Below are positions 28,167-36,075 of a DNA stretch of 55,917 bases, in pieces; position 1 is the stretch's first letter; each line of letters begins with the position of its first letter. The notes below the pieces were generated by a model. The model did no database searches. It was not told the DNA's origin and saw nothing but the letters and a program-made list of their open reading frames with translations. The stretch spans positions 1 through 55,917 of the forward strand of contig CABXVR010000007.1 in NCBI GenBank assembly GCA_902515565.1. Direction: 5' to 3'. The position numbers and the translations under genes are program-made. This DNA is from an uncultured Bacteroidota bacterium (GTDB taxonomy: Bacteria; Bacteroidota; Bacteroidia; Flavobacteriales; Flavobacteriaceae).

Positions 28167-28174
28167 TATATTTG
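28167..28174 (+). promoter_or_regulatory. -7 element (TATATTTG) before the 28191 gene
   Basis: It fits TAnnTTTG and ends 16 bases before the ATG. No TTTG box at the usual distance; partial support. Confidence 0.4.
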
Positions 28175-28190
28175 TAGCATTATTTAGTAG

Positions 28191-29630
28191 ATGAAAAAAT
28201 TAATAATTTTATTAATATTTATAGCATATTATGATATTAATGCACAATCTGTAAGTATTCAAGTTAAAGATTCTCTTACTTTAACTCCAATACCTTTTTC
28301 AACAGTTTCTTTTTCTAATAATAAAGGGTTAATATCGGATGAAAACGGAATCTTTCAACTAATTACAACAGAGCTGATAAATCTAGATTCTTTATTCGTT
28401 TCATCAATGGGTTACCAAAAAGCATCTTACCCGTTAATAAAATTTAAAGACAGTATTATATATTTAAGACCAAAGCCTGTTGTTTTAAATGATGTGATTT
28501 TAACTAATAAAAGACTTAGCTCTATTGAAATTATTCAAGAGGTATATAAAAATATTGATAAAAATTATGAAAAGGGTCTTACGAAAAATAAAATATTTTT
28601 AAGCAAAAGGTCTAGCTCAAAAACAAAAAGATTTAACACTAGTAAATTTAAATCATCCATAAAAGAAATAAATAATTCATTACTTGATAGTATTTCAAAT
28701 AATCTTTCAAAAGAGAATGAAAATGCTTTAGAAATTTTGTGTTACCAATTTGGAAATATTGAACAAGACAAGCAAAAGATTAGCTTAATTAAAGCTAGAG
28801 AGACATATAACAAAGAGGACGAAATACTAGAATCTTTAAATACTAAGTTAGAGTTGTATCTAAAAGAAAACATCAAGTCTGATTCTTATTTTAAAATTAA
28901 ATCCGGACTTTTTGGAGGTGATCTTGAAGTAGATGGTTTACATGATTTTGATAGTACTGATTTAGAAGTTATAAGTAAAAAAAATGAAGAGGATTTAAAA
29001 CGAAAAAAGAACTTTGCAGGTTATCAAAAAAATACTATTAATAATTTTTATTCTACTCTTTTTTTCAATGAAGATTCTGATTTTAATTTTATTTTAAAAC
29101 CTAATAAATACACTTTTTCTGAACCTGAACTTAATTTTATTGGTGAGGACCTGATTTATGTAATTGAGTGTAATCCTAAAGGAAACTCTAAATATAAAGG
29201 AATATTATATATAAATTCTGAAGATTTTGCGCTAATAAGATTAGATTTTAAAAATACTAAATCCTTATTTAAATTTAAATTACTTGGAGTTGCATTTAAT
29301 CAATATTTAAGAGAGGGAAAATTATTACTATCAAAATTTGATAATGAAAAGTACAATTTATCTTATGCTCAACTTACATCTAATCAAACTTTTTCAATTG
29401 ATAGACCAATTAGACTTATAGAAAAAAATAAAAATGTTAAAGGTCGTCGTAAACAAAATGAAATTTCTTTTAAAATTGATATGGCTTTTGATCAAGAAAA
29501 TAAAACTGAAATTCAAGTATTTGAATCGTCAAAAATCAGTATTGATGAATTTGAAAAAATTGAAGATACAAACAAGGTCTTGCCGGAGTTCTTAGATGAA
29601 TTCACAACCAATTTTTGGGAGGAATTCTAA
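28191..29630 (+). CDS. Secreted protein with carboxypeptidase-like regulatory (CNA-B-like) N-terminal domain
   Basis: This 479-residue protein has a signal peptide (about 1-18, ending INAQ) and a CarboxypepD_reg-like fold at about 20-105 (SIQVKDSLTLTPIPFSTVSF, then ISDENGIFQL). A long lysine-rich region of unknown fold follows and contains predicted beta structure similar to outer-membrane DUF5686-type proteins, but without a clear barrel terminus. It probably resides at the outer membrane or in the periplasm. It is monocistronic and ends ten bases before the glmS-like sequence that marks the left edge of the accessory stretch. Function is unknown. Confidence 0.65.
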   Translation: MKKLIILLIFIAYYDINAQSVSIQVKDSLTLTPIPFSTVSFSNNKGLISDENGIFQLITTELINLDSLFVSSMGYQKASYPLIKFKDSIIYLRPKPVVLNDVILTNKRLSSIEIIQEVYKNIDKNYEKGLTKNKIFLSKRSSSKTKRFNTSKFKSSIKEINNSLLDSISNNLSKENENALEILCYQFGNIEQDKQKISLIKARETYNKEDEILESLNTKLELYLKENIKSDSYFKIKSGLFGGDLEVDGLHDFDSTDLEVISKKNEEDLKRKKNFAGYQKNTINNFYSTLFFNEDSDFNFILKPNKYTFSEPELNFIGEDLIYVIECNPKGNSKYKGILYINSEDFALIRLDFKNTKSLFKFKLLGVAFNQYLREGKLLLSKFDNEKYNLSYAQLTSNQTFSIDRPIRLIEKNKNVKGRRKQNEISFKIDMAFDQENKTEIQVFESSKISIDEFEKIEDTNKVLPEFLDEFTTNFWEEF

Positions 29631-29639
29631 CTTATTTAA

Positions 29640-29663
29640 CTACTCTACAGTAACGGATTTGGT
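29640..29663 (-). pseudogene. glmS 3'-end-like remnant
   Basis: On the reverse strand these bases read TKSVTVE-stop, against AKSVTVE-stop at the end of the intact glmS (32516-32539). Nineteen of 24 bases match; within the last six sense codons and the stop every difference is synonymous (TCC/TCT, ACT/ACA, TAG/TAA). It lies in the same orientation as glmS, 2.9 kb away across the accessory genes. The pattern fits a duplicated or captured glmS terminus left by integration; chance similarity is not excluded. Confidence 0.45.
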
Positions 29664-29677
29664 TTTTCCAAGCCCAA
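29661..29677 (-). repeat. Left copy of a 17-bp inverted repeat
   Basis: The reverse strand reads TTGGGCTTGGAAAAACC, matching 15 of 17 bases of the forward-strand copy at 30403-30419. The two copies face each other around the 205-residue acidic protein gene, 759 bp end to end. Confidence 0.5.
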
Positions 29678-29704
29678 CACCATTTCTTTCATTTTATTTT
29701 ACAG

Positions 29705-30322
29705 TTAAAAAGGGTATTTTTCCCAATCAGATAGATTAAAAGATTTAATTATTTTTCCCCACCCATTTCTTATTAAATCTTCTTCCTTTACAAACCAAAC
29801 TTCTTGATATTTTAATGAATCTGTCCAATTTATTTTTTCTTCATCTTTTTGATTATGAAATTTTGATAATTCATCTTCATTTAAAATAGATTTTTTATCG
29901 TATTCTCCCCCCTTAAAAACAATATCATTAGTTTTAGACGTCGGGTTTTCTATTGAAAATTGTGTATAATTTAGTTCTCCATAATCTCCTCCTATCCCTT
30001 CACATAATTTACATTCTTCATCGTTTGTATCAACACCTTCTCCATCACAAACTTCACAATCTTCATCATTATATCCAGAGAATACATCTTTTATAACAAA
30101 AAGATAATAATCATCATAAATATCATTCACCATATCCTTTACTTCCCAGTAACTAGTTAGAATCCTTATAGTAATTAAATTATCTTCACGTTCTATCTCA
30201 ACAAAATCATCACTGTAATATGAATTTTCATCAAGTTCTTTGTTTATTTCATTTATATCCAGTTCCCAATCCTCCACAAACTTTTCAAGAGTTGTTTCTA
30301 TTCCAAGGTTTTCTATTTTCAT
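29705..30322 (-). CDS. Acidic protein with two CxxCxGxG zinc-knuckle-like repeats
   Basis: This 205-residue, strongly acidic, soluble protein contains CEVCDGEG (Cys89, Cys92) and CKLCEGIG (Cys104, Cys107). Two CxxCxGxG units 15 residues apart resemble half of the DnaJ zinc-finger domain and could bind one Zn. No J domain, signal peptide or membrane segment is present. The flanking regions (about 1-85 and 120-205) match nothing I recognise. It lies alone in reverse orientation inside the accessory stretch, bracketed by the 17-bp inverted repeat. Function is unknown. Confidence 0.6.
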   Translation of the reverse strand: MKIENLGIETTLEKFVEDWELDINEINKELDENSYYSDDFVEIEREDNLITIRILTSYWEVKDMVNDIYDDYYLFVIKDVFSGYNDEDCEVCDGEGVDTNDEECKLCEGIGGDYGELNYTQFSIENPTSKTNDIVFKGGEYDKKSILNEDELSKFHNQKDEEKINWTDSLKYQEVWFVKEEDLIRNGWGKIIKSFNLSDWEKYPF

Positions 30323-30383
30323 TATGTGATAATTTAATGTAATTAAAAGTAAGGATTTTTAATAAATTAAAAAAAAGTAAAGA

Positions 30384-30761
30384 ATGTTAAATCGTTCTAA
30401 TATTGGGGTTGGAAAACCCTGCTCTACGGTACCGGAGTGTTTTAAAAAGGTGGTTTATTACGATTCATTAACAATGGAGTTCACCATTTTTATTAAAACT
30501 TCAACACTTACCAAAACTACACATTACACTGGATACCAAAAAAAACTTTTCGATGAAATCAAAAGACTTAAAGAGGTTGAAGGGTATGGATACAAAAGAA
30601 TTAGTTACATATTATATGAGAAAGGTTACAGATCTGTAAGAACAGATTCAATCCTCAGACACAATTATATCTATTCAATATACAAGAAAGTTAAGGTTAG
30701 AGAAAAGATATTATGGTTTATGAATCTTTATAATTATGTATATTTAATAAATAATTCTTAA
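30384..30761 (+). CDS. Small protein with recombinase-like helix-turn-helix module, possible mobile-element remnant
   Basis: From the first ATG the ORF has 125 codons; an internal ATG at 30474 gives 95 residues (MEFTIFIKTSTLTK) and is preferred, because the first 30 codons lie over the inverted repeat. The segment at about 64-105 (GYGYKRISYILYEKGYRSVR, then a hydrophobic helix ending in basic residues) has the pattern of the DNA-binding Recombinase module of serine integrases, which reads roughly GYxxIAxxLNxxGxxT. The catalytic resolvase domain is missing. It may be a fragment or a stand-alone DNA-binding protein. Confidence 0.45.
   Translation: MLNRSNIGVGKPCSTVPECFKKVVYYDSLTMEFTIFIKTSTLTKTTHYTGYQKKLFDEIKRLKEVEGYGYKRISYILYEKGYRSVRTDSILRHNYIYSIYKKVKVREKILWFMNLYNYVYLINNS
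30403..30419 (+). repeat. Right copy of a 17-bp inverted repeat
   Basis: TTGGGGTTGGAAAACCC is the inverted partner of 29661-29677 (15/17). It contains a small hairpin of its own (GGGTT-GGAA-AACCC) and is followed by the palindrome CGGTACCG at 30426-30433. Confidence 0.5.
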
Positions 30762-30887
30762 GATTTATGGATTGTTTAAAAAAGTATATTTAACAAGATA
30801 TCTAACTCAATTCATGAACTTATTTATGTAACAGAAGAATCTGATAGACTATTTACAAAATATAGACAATAACTTAAAATTTATTAA

Positions 30888-31496
30888 ATGGATACTCAAA
30901 CTAAAATTGAAATAACGGAAACTGACATCACAAAACATTCAAATTTAAAATCCGATAGAATAAGTGTTTTTGGTATTAGCATTGGAATGCCTAAATCTGA
31001 GTTAAATAAATTAAAAGACCAAAATAAAAACCTCTATTTTGAAGTTGAAAAACCAATGAAATTTGCCGGTGAAACAATGAAAATGGAGGATTATAGAATA
31101 TACGTTTATAATACAAAGGAAAATAAGAAAAAAGAAAATAGAATTCTTAAATGGTTGTTCAGTTCTGAAAAAAAATCAAAAAAAGATTGTATTTTATATT
31201 TAATTTGGGAAAAAAACAGTAACCTATTAACTTCAATTACTTTTTTTGAAGATTTCAAACCCTACATGATTGGATTGTCTTCTAGACTTTTAACATTTGA
31301 CACTATTGATGCAAATTCCCAAATTTCTCAAGAGTATTTAGGAAATCCAGACGAGACGAAAGTAACACTTGATATCCCATCAATTAAATCAAAGAATGTT
31401 TCACATTTTTTTAAATCCAAAGGAATAAGTATTACTGAAGTAAATTATAAAGATTCAAAAAATATTTCAATGATATTTAAGAATTTTAATGAATAA
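30888..31496 (+). CDS. Hypothetical protein, accessory region
   Basis: This 202-residue soluble protein has no signal peptide or membrane helix. A segment ISVFGISIGMPKSELNKL at about 25-42 resembles the short G-(I/L)-x-x-G-M-s-k-x-E-(L/V) motif seen in small stress or envelope-related domains, but the rest (lysine-rich turn at about 85-105, FFEDFKPYMIGLSSRLLTFD at about 125-145) is unfamiliar. It sits among orphan genes downstream of glmS. I do not recognise the family. Confidence 0.55.
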   Translation: MDTQTKIEITETDITKHSNLKSDRISVFGISIGMPKSELNKLKDQNKNLYFEVEKPMKFAGETMKMEDYRIYVYNTKENKKKENRILKWLFSSEKKSKKDCILYLIWEKNSNLLTSITFFEDFKPYMIGLSSRLLTFDTIDANSQISQEYLGNPDETKVTLDIPSIKSKNVSHFFKSKGISITEVNYKDSKNISMIFKNFNE

Positions 31497-31624
31497 AGTG
31501 ATACAATAAATGCTGAACATTAAGATTAAAATAATATCTTAAATCTTATTATTTAATTTGAGAAATGATTAATAAGTAAATAATTATGAAGTCTTTTTTG
31601 AATTGGTTTAAAAAATTTAAAATT

Positions 31625-32041
31625 ATGAAAAAACTAATCTTAATACTATTACTTATTATTCCATTGGTGAGTTTTGGTCAATCAATGGATATTAGATGGA
31701 ATGATTCTGGAATAGAGTTTTCTATTAACACACATACGGGGAAACTTAATTATTCTGTTCCTGGTGGTGACATCAGATATAATTCAATAATAGATTCTGG
31801 TCCTGAAGGATATATAAAATCGATAGGTTCTGTTAGTATAAGATATAATTCAATAATAGATTCTGGTCCTGAAGGATATATAAAATCAGTTGGTTCTGTT
31901 AGTATAAGATATAATTCAATAATAGATTCTGGTCCTGAAGGATATGTAAAATCAGTTGGAGGATTAAGTTTAAGATATAATTCAATAATAGATTCTGGTC
32001 CTGAAGGATATGTAAAAAGTACATCTGGATCTGTTAAATAA
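31625..32041 (+). CDS. Secreted protein with four tandem 22-residue repeats
   Basis: I choose the ATG at 31625 because MKKLILILLLIIPLVSFGQ is a complete signal peptide; the in-frame ATG at 31586 would put 13 extra residues before it. The mature part is a 30-residue lead (SMDIRWNDSGIEFSINTHTG) and four repeats of the form IRYNSIIDSGPEGYIKSVGSVS. The regular alternation suggests a short beta-repeat stack. Bacteroidota have other secreted proteins with IKSIG-type repeats, mostly uncharacterised. The repeats are nearly identical in DNA, pointing to recent expansion. Export by the Sec route to the periplasm or surface is likely; no T9SS sorting domain is seen. Confidence 0.65.
   Translation: MKKLILILLLIIPLVSFGQSMDIRWNDSGIEFSINTHTGKLNYSVPGGDIRYNSIIDSGPEGYIKSIGSVSIRYNSIIDSGPEGYIKSVGSVSIRYNSIIDSGPEGYVKSVGGLSLRYNSIIDSGPEGYVKSTSGSVK
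31772..32035 (+). repeat. Tandem array of four 66-bp coding repeats
   Basis: Units begin at 31772, 31838, 31904 and 31970 with a constant 66-bp period. A 39-base core, starting at the AGA codon of each unit, is identical in all four copies; the variation is in the last 25 or so bases of each unit. All copies stay in frame. Confidence 0.95.
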
Positions 32042-32093
32042 AAGTGAATGTAAAAGATTAAAAAAACCTAAAATAGTACTGAGTTATTAATAT

Positions 32094-32294
32094 ATGAAAT
32101 ACTGGAAATTATTAGGACATGAGAGTGAACCAAAAGGGATTGGAAAGATCATGTCAATATGTTTGTTTATAGTACTTTTAAATGGTTACATTCTTGAGGG
32201 TTTCATTGATCATTTTATACTAGACATAATAACATACACGTGTGTTGGTGTGTTTTTTATACTACTTGTGTACAATTTATTAGTAAATAAATAG
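32094..32294 (+). CDS. Small two-helix membrane protein
   Basis: This 66-residue protein has two hydrophobic helices (about 18-32 and 40-62) joined by a short loop. It begins MKYWKLLGHESEPKGIGKIM. It lies 52 bases after the repeat-protein gene and may share its transcript. No family is recognised; size and hydrophobicity leave room for a toxin-like, immunity-like or merely hypothetical role. Confidence 0.5.
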   Translation: MKYWKLLGHESEPKGIGKIMSICLFIVLLNGYILEGFIDHFILDIITYTCVGVFFILLVYNLLVNK

Positions 32295-32515
32295 TTCAGA
32301 AAACGTTCTAATCACTTGATAATCAAGTAGTTAGATATTAGACGGTGATGGTTTATTCTTTCGGAGTGGTTAATCTTATCCCTTTTATTCACAAATTCGA
32401 TTGAACAAATACTGTTGATATTCTGAATAATTTGATTCCCAAAGTTTGGTGGTAGTAATTGATATTGAGAACTTTACGATTAGGTTGTAGGGGTTACAAC
32501 TTTGAACACATAACC

Positions 32516-34360
32516 TTACTCTACTGTAACAGATTTTGCAAGATTTCTTGGCTGATCTACATTCTTTCCTAGTTTAACTGCTATGTGGTATGATAATAAT
32601 TGTAATGGAATCGTAGTAAGTAATGGGGTTAATGATTCAATTGTTTCAGGTATCTCAATGTAGTAGTCAGCAATCTCTTTAACATCTTTATCTCCTTCTG
32701 TAATAATTGCTATAATTTTACCTTTTCTAGATTGAATTTCTCTAATATTACTTACCACTTTTTCATAATGACCTTTAGCGGTTGCTATAACAACGGTTGG
32801 CATATTTTCATCAATTAAAGCTATAGGCCCATGCTTCATCTCAGCTGCTGGATATCCTTCTGCGTGTATGTAAGATATCTCTTTAAGTTTTAAAGCCCCT
32901 TCTAAGGCCACAGGAAAATTAAACCCTCTACCAAGATATAAACAATTAGTAGAATCTTTGATTTGTTCTGCTATTTCTTCAATTTTATTATTAATGCTTA
33001 ACGATTTTTCAATCTTTTGTGGGATTAGATTTAACTCTGTTAGATATTTATTAAAAAGATTAGTTGAAATGACTCCTTTAGCTTTACCAATTTTTAATGC
33101 CATTAGATATAATACAGTAATTTGTGTGGTAAAAGCTTTTGTTGAGGCTACACCAATTTCAGGGCCTGCGTGTGTGTAAGTTCCTGAATTAGATTCCCTG
33201 GTTATTGATGAACCTACTACATTGCAAATACCAAACACAAATGCTCCTTTTACCTTTGCTAATTTCATTGCAGCCAGCGTATCGGCTGTTTCACCAGATT
33301 GAGAAATAGCAATTACAATATCATTAGGATTAATTATTGGATCTCTATATCTAAATTCTGAAGCATATTCAACTTCAACAGATACTCTAGATATTTTTTC
33401 AAATATATATTCTCCTACTAACCCTGCGTGCCAAGAAGTACCACAACCAATAATAGTTATTTTATTTGCAGTTGTAAATTTATTTAAATTATTGTCAATT
33501 CCAGAAAGCTTAATTATTCCTTTGTTTAACTTTAGCCTTCCTCTGAGTGTATCAATTATTGCCTTTGGTTGTTCGTGAATTTCTTTAAGCATAAAATGAT
33601 CAAACCCACCTTTTTCAATTTCAGAAAGCTCTAATTCTAAAGTTTCAATATTTGGAGATATAATAGAGTCATTGGAAATATTATAAAATTTTGTCTCTTT
33701 ATGATTTCTTAACACACCAACTTGCCCCTCATCAAGATAAATTACTTTTCTCGTGAAGTCAATAAAGGGAGTAACATCACTTCCAATAAACATTTCTCTT
33801 TCTCCAATTCCAATTGCTAACGGACTTCCAAGTCTAGCTACAACAATTTCATCTGGTTTGTTTTTGTCAAAGACAGCAATTGCATAAGCACCAACTACTT
33901 GAGATAGCGCAAGTTGTACAGCCTTACCTAGTTTTACATTCTCGGTTTGTTGAACATACTCAATTAAGTTTACTAGTACTTCAGTATCTGTTTCAGATTT
34001 AAACTTATAACCTTTGGAGATTAATTCATTTTTTATTGTTGCATAATTTTCAATAATGCCGTTATGAACAATTACAAGGGATCCATTATTTGAAATAAGT
34101 GGATGTGCATTTACATCATTAGGCTCACCATGAGTAGCCCATCTTGTGTGGCCTATTCCAATATTTGATTCTGTTGAAATTCTTTTTTTAGCTTTTTTAA
34201 CTAATTTTTCAACTTTTCCTTTAGTTTTACAAACAGTTAATTCGGAATTGTATAAAGCAATACCTGAGCTGTCATAACCTCTATATTCCAGCCTTCGTAA
34301 ACCATTTATTACAATTTCAAAAGCATTTTTATCACCAATATAACCAACTATTCCACACAT
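32516..34360 (-). CDS. glmS: Glutamine--fructose-6-phosphate aminotransferase (isomerizing)
   Basis: It makes glucosamine-6-phosphate from fructose-6-phosphate and glutamine, the first step to UDP-GlcNAc for peptidoglycan and lipid A. The N-terminal glutaminase has the nucleophile Cys2 (MCGIVGYIGD) and RRLEYRGYDSSGIA; two SIS domains follow (SQSGETADTLAAM near 355; GRGFNFPVALEGALKLKEISY near 480), and the end is PRNLAKSVTVE. The 614 residues are normal. This terminus is the target of Tn7-type TnsD proteins in many bacteria, and the accessory stretch begins directly downstream. Confidence 0.96.
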   Translation of the reverse strand: MCGIVGYIGDKNAFEIVINGLRRLEYRGYDSSGIALYNSELTVCKTKGKVEKLVKKAKKRISTESNIGIGHTRWATHGEPNDVNAHPLISNNGSLVIVHNGIIENYATIKNELISKGYKFKSETDTEVLVNLIEYVQQTENVKLGKAVQLALSQVVGAYAIAVFDKNKPDEIVVARLGSPLAIGIGEREMFIGSDVTPFIDFTRKVIYLDEGQVGVLRNHKETKFYNISNDSIISPNIETLELELSEIEKGGFDHFMLKEIHEQPKAIIDTLRGRLKLNKGIIKLSGIDNNLNKFTTANKITIIGCGTSWHAGLVGEYIFEKISRVSVEVEYASEFRYRDPIINPNDIVIAISQSGETADTLAAMKLAKVKGAFVFGICNVVGSSITRESNSGTYTHAGPEIGVASTKAFTTQITVLYLMALKIGKAKGVISTNLFNKYLTELNLIPQKIEKSLSINNKIEEIAEQIKDSTNCLYLGRGFNFPVALEGALKLKEISYIHAEGYPAAEMKHGPIALIDENMPTVVIATAKGHYEKVVSNIREIQSRKGKIIAIITEGDKDVKEIADYYIEIPETIESLTPLLTTIPLQLLSYHIAVKLGKNVDQPRNLAKSVTVE

Positions 34361-34366
34361 ACTTTA

Positions 34367-34374
34367 CAAATGTA
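34367..34374 (-). promoter_or_regulatory. -7 element (TACATTTG) directly before glmS
   Basis: The reverse strand has TACATTTG, fitting TAnnTTTG, only six bases before the start codon. Transcription would then start at or next to the ATG (leaderless mRNA), or the match is fortuitous. Confidence 0.3.
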
Positions 34375-34413
34375 TTAACTTTTAACTATTTGTAGAAATA
34401 ACAATTTCTAAAA

Positions 34414-36075
34414 CTATTCATCAGGGTCTGTATAATATATTTTAATCCTAGGCCTTTTATCAATGTCTTCAGATTGACTTCCGTGTAGTACTGTTCCTTT
34501 GGGAGTTAAAATTGCACCTGAGGGAAAATCGCGATTTTCTTCACCACTATTTAAAATAGAAAAGTTATCTATTGATCCTACATTTGAAGTAACAACTAGT
34601 GCTAGTCTAGCATTTGTTGAATCTCTTAGAATTAAATTATTTAGATGCTCTGTTATTCTAATTTTATACTTAATACCTTCACCATTAATTGAATCTCCAT
34701 CTCTTGTTAATGGTTCTAAATGATTTATTTTAGCATTAATTGTGGTAGAACTTACTGACTGATCAAGGAAATAATCAATAAGGGCGGTGTTTTGCTCAAA
34801 ATTATATAAATAAATTCTATCAGGTTCAGATCCAATATCCTGTGTTTGATCGACAAAAAATTCTATGTAAGCTTCATTTATTATTTTATTAGCAATTTCA
34901 TTTTCCACATCATAAAATGAGTTTTTGAAATGCTCAAATGCATTTACCATTTCACCATTTTCATCTTGAATATCTCCACCAAATAAATCTACAGTAGACA
35001 TGTATCCTTCACCACCTTTGAGGTAAATTCTTTCATCTCCATCAACAGTATTCGGGTTTGAGACATCAACCAGGAAATTGTTTTCATATATATTAACTAA
35101 ATTGTCAGTAAAGTTTAAAACATATTCATTCTGACTTGAAATGGTTTCAGTTGAAGTCCCACCAGAATCTGTATCACTATCAGTACTAGTTTCAGACGTG
35201 TAATGAATTGTAAGCTTTGTATTTGATGAGGCAAAATTTAATAACATCATAGATCCATCTGAATTAACTCCATCTGCTTTAATGTAAAGGCCTCTAAAAA
35301 ATTCTTTGAATGTATTTGGGTTAATCAATTCAGGATTGCCTTCATTTTCAAAAAATAAACTTTGCCAAAAATTATCATTTGGGTTATTTAGTTTTAATCT
35401 TATCGCTGGAGCTAAACTACTTGACACATAAGTTTCACCTAAAGAATCAAGTGAGGTTAGGTCTATTCTTTCAGAACTTGGGATAAAGTCATCTGAACCA
35501 TCTCCTAGAATTCCAGATTCATATAGTAACTCAGCTTCGATTTCTGCTTGATTTATAGACTCAGAATTTGATAATGCTCCATTGGAATAATAATTTTGAG
35601 AATCACTAAAATCTCCACTTGGATTAAAATCTCTTAAATAAAAATTACTTTTGTAGACATAAAGTTTAGTGGCAGTGTTACCATATACTGAATCAATTTC
35701 ATAAGATATATCTCCATCTTCACTAGTTTCAACTCCTCTACTGTAATACGGGATAGTTAAAACAACAGAATCTAATACTACATTTTCACCAAAGGATGGA
35801 CTAAATTCAGCAGGTATGATTTGACCTAAAAAACTTGCCTTACTTTCTCCAAAAAATGGATTATTGTTGTATCCCAACATGAATGAAGGGAGGTTATTAG
35901 ACTTCACAGGATTTAACCTAAGGTTCGAGGCAACTATTGGATAATCAATTGAAGTTGTATTAAAATTAATAGCATTTTCAGCACTTATAACGTCTGAGTC
36001 TATACTAGTAAAGTCTTTATCGCATGAATAATTAAAAATGATAAAGAGTACGGATAATAATTTAATATTTTTCAT
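34414..36075 (-). CDS. DUF4270 family lipoprotein
   Basis: This 553-residue lipoprotein has the lipobox Cys18 (FNYSCDKDF) and a beta-rich body with LDSVVLTIPYYSRG, YLRDFNPSGDF and a C-terminal PRIKIYYTDPDE. The family is found in Bacteroidota next to glmS and the glycogen-synthase-like gene, as here; the role is unknown. It sits between the two, 54 bases before glmS and abutting the gene upstream. It probably resides at the outer membrane. Confidence 0.85.
   Translation of the reverse strand: MKNIKLLSVLFIIFNYSCDKDFTSIDSDVISAENAINFNTTSIDYPIVASNLRLNPVKSNNLPSFMLGYNNNPFFGESKASFLGQIIPAEFSPSFGENVVLDSVVLTIPYYSRGVETSEDGDISYEIDSVYGNTATKLYVYKSNFYLRDFNPSGDFSDSQNYYSNGALSNSESINQAEIEAELLYESGILGDGSDDFIPSSERIDLTSLDSLGETYVSSSLAPAIRLKLNNPNDNFWQSLFFENEGNPELINPNTFKEFFRGLYIKADGVNSDGSMMLLNFASSNTKLTIHYTSETSTDSDTDSGGTSTETISSQNEYVLNFTDNLVNIYENNFLVDVSNPNTVDGDERIYLKGGEGYMSTVDLFGGDIQDENGEMVNAFEHFKNSFYDVENEIANKIINEAYIEFFVDQTQDIGSEPDRIYLYNFEQNTALIDYFLDQSVSSTTINAKINHLEPLTRDGDSINGEGIKYKIRITEHLNNLILRDSTNARLALVVTSNVGSIDNFSILNSGEENRDFPSGAILTPKGTVLHGSQSEDIDKRPRIKIYYTDPDE

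Noticed and set aside
29634-29678. Possible integron attC site: GTTGGGC and GTTAAAT both fit the GTTRRRY core on the reverse strand
   Set aside because: The two cores point the same way, whereas attC needs an inverse core (RYYYAAC) at one end and GTTRRRY at the other; no integron integrase or further sites are visible.
30780-30872. 30-codon open stretch (ends EESDRLFTKYRQ) before the 30888 gene
   Set aside because: No start codon and a stop on both sides; too short to call a pseudogene.
31772-32035. CRISPR-like regular repeats
   Set aside because: The repeats are contiguous, in frame and translated, without unique spacers or cas genes.
32314-32328. Perfect palindrome ACTTGAT-A-ATCAAGT downstream of the small membrane protein gene
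   Set aside because: No T-run and only one base between the arms, so not a convincing terminator; could be chance in AT-rich DNA. The rest of 32295-32515 shows nothing else.
29640-32515. Intact Tn7-like transposon at the glmS end
   Set aside because: No tnsA-D or other transposase genes, no multiple end-binding repeats, and only a fragmentary recombinase-like ORF. At most a relic.
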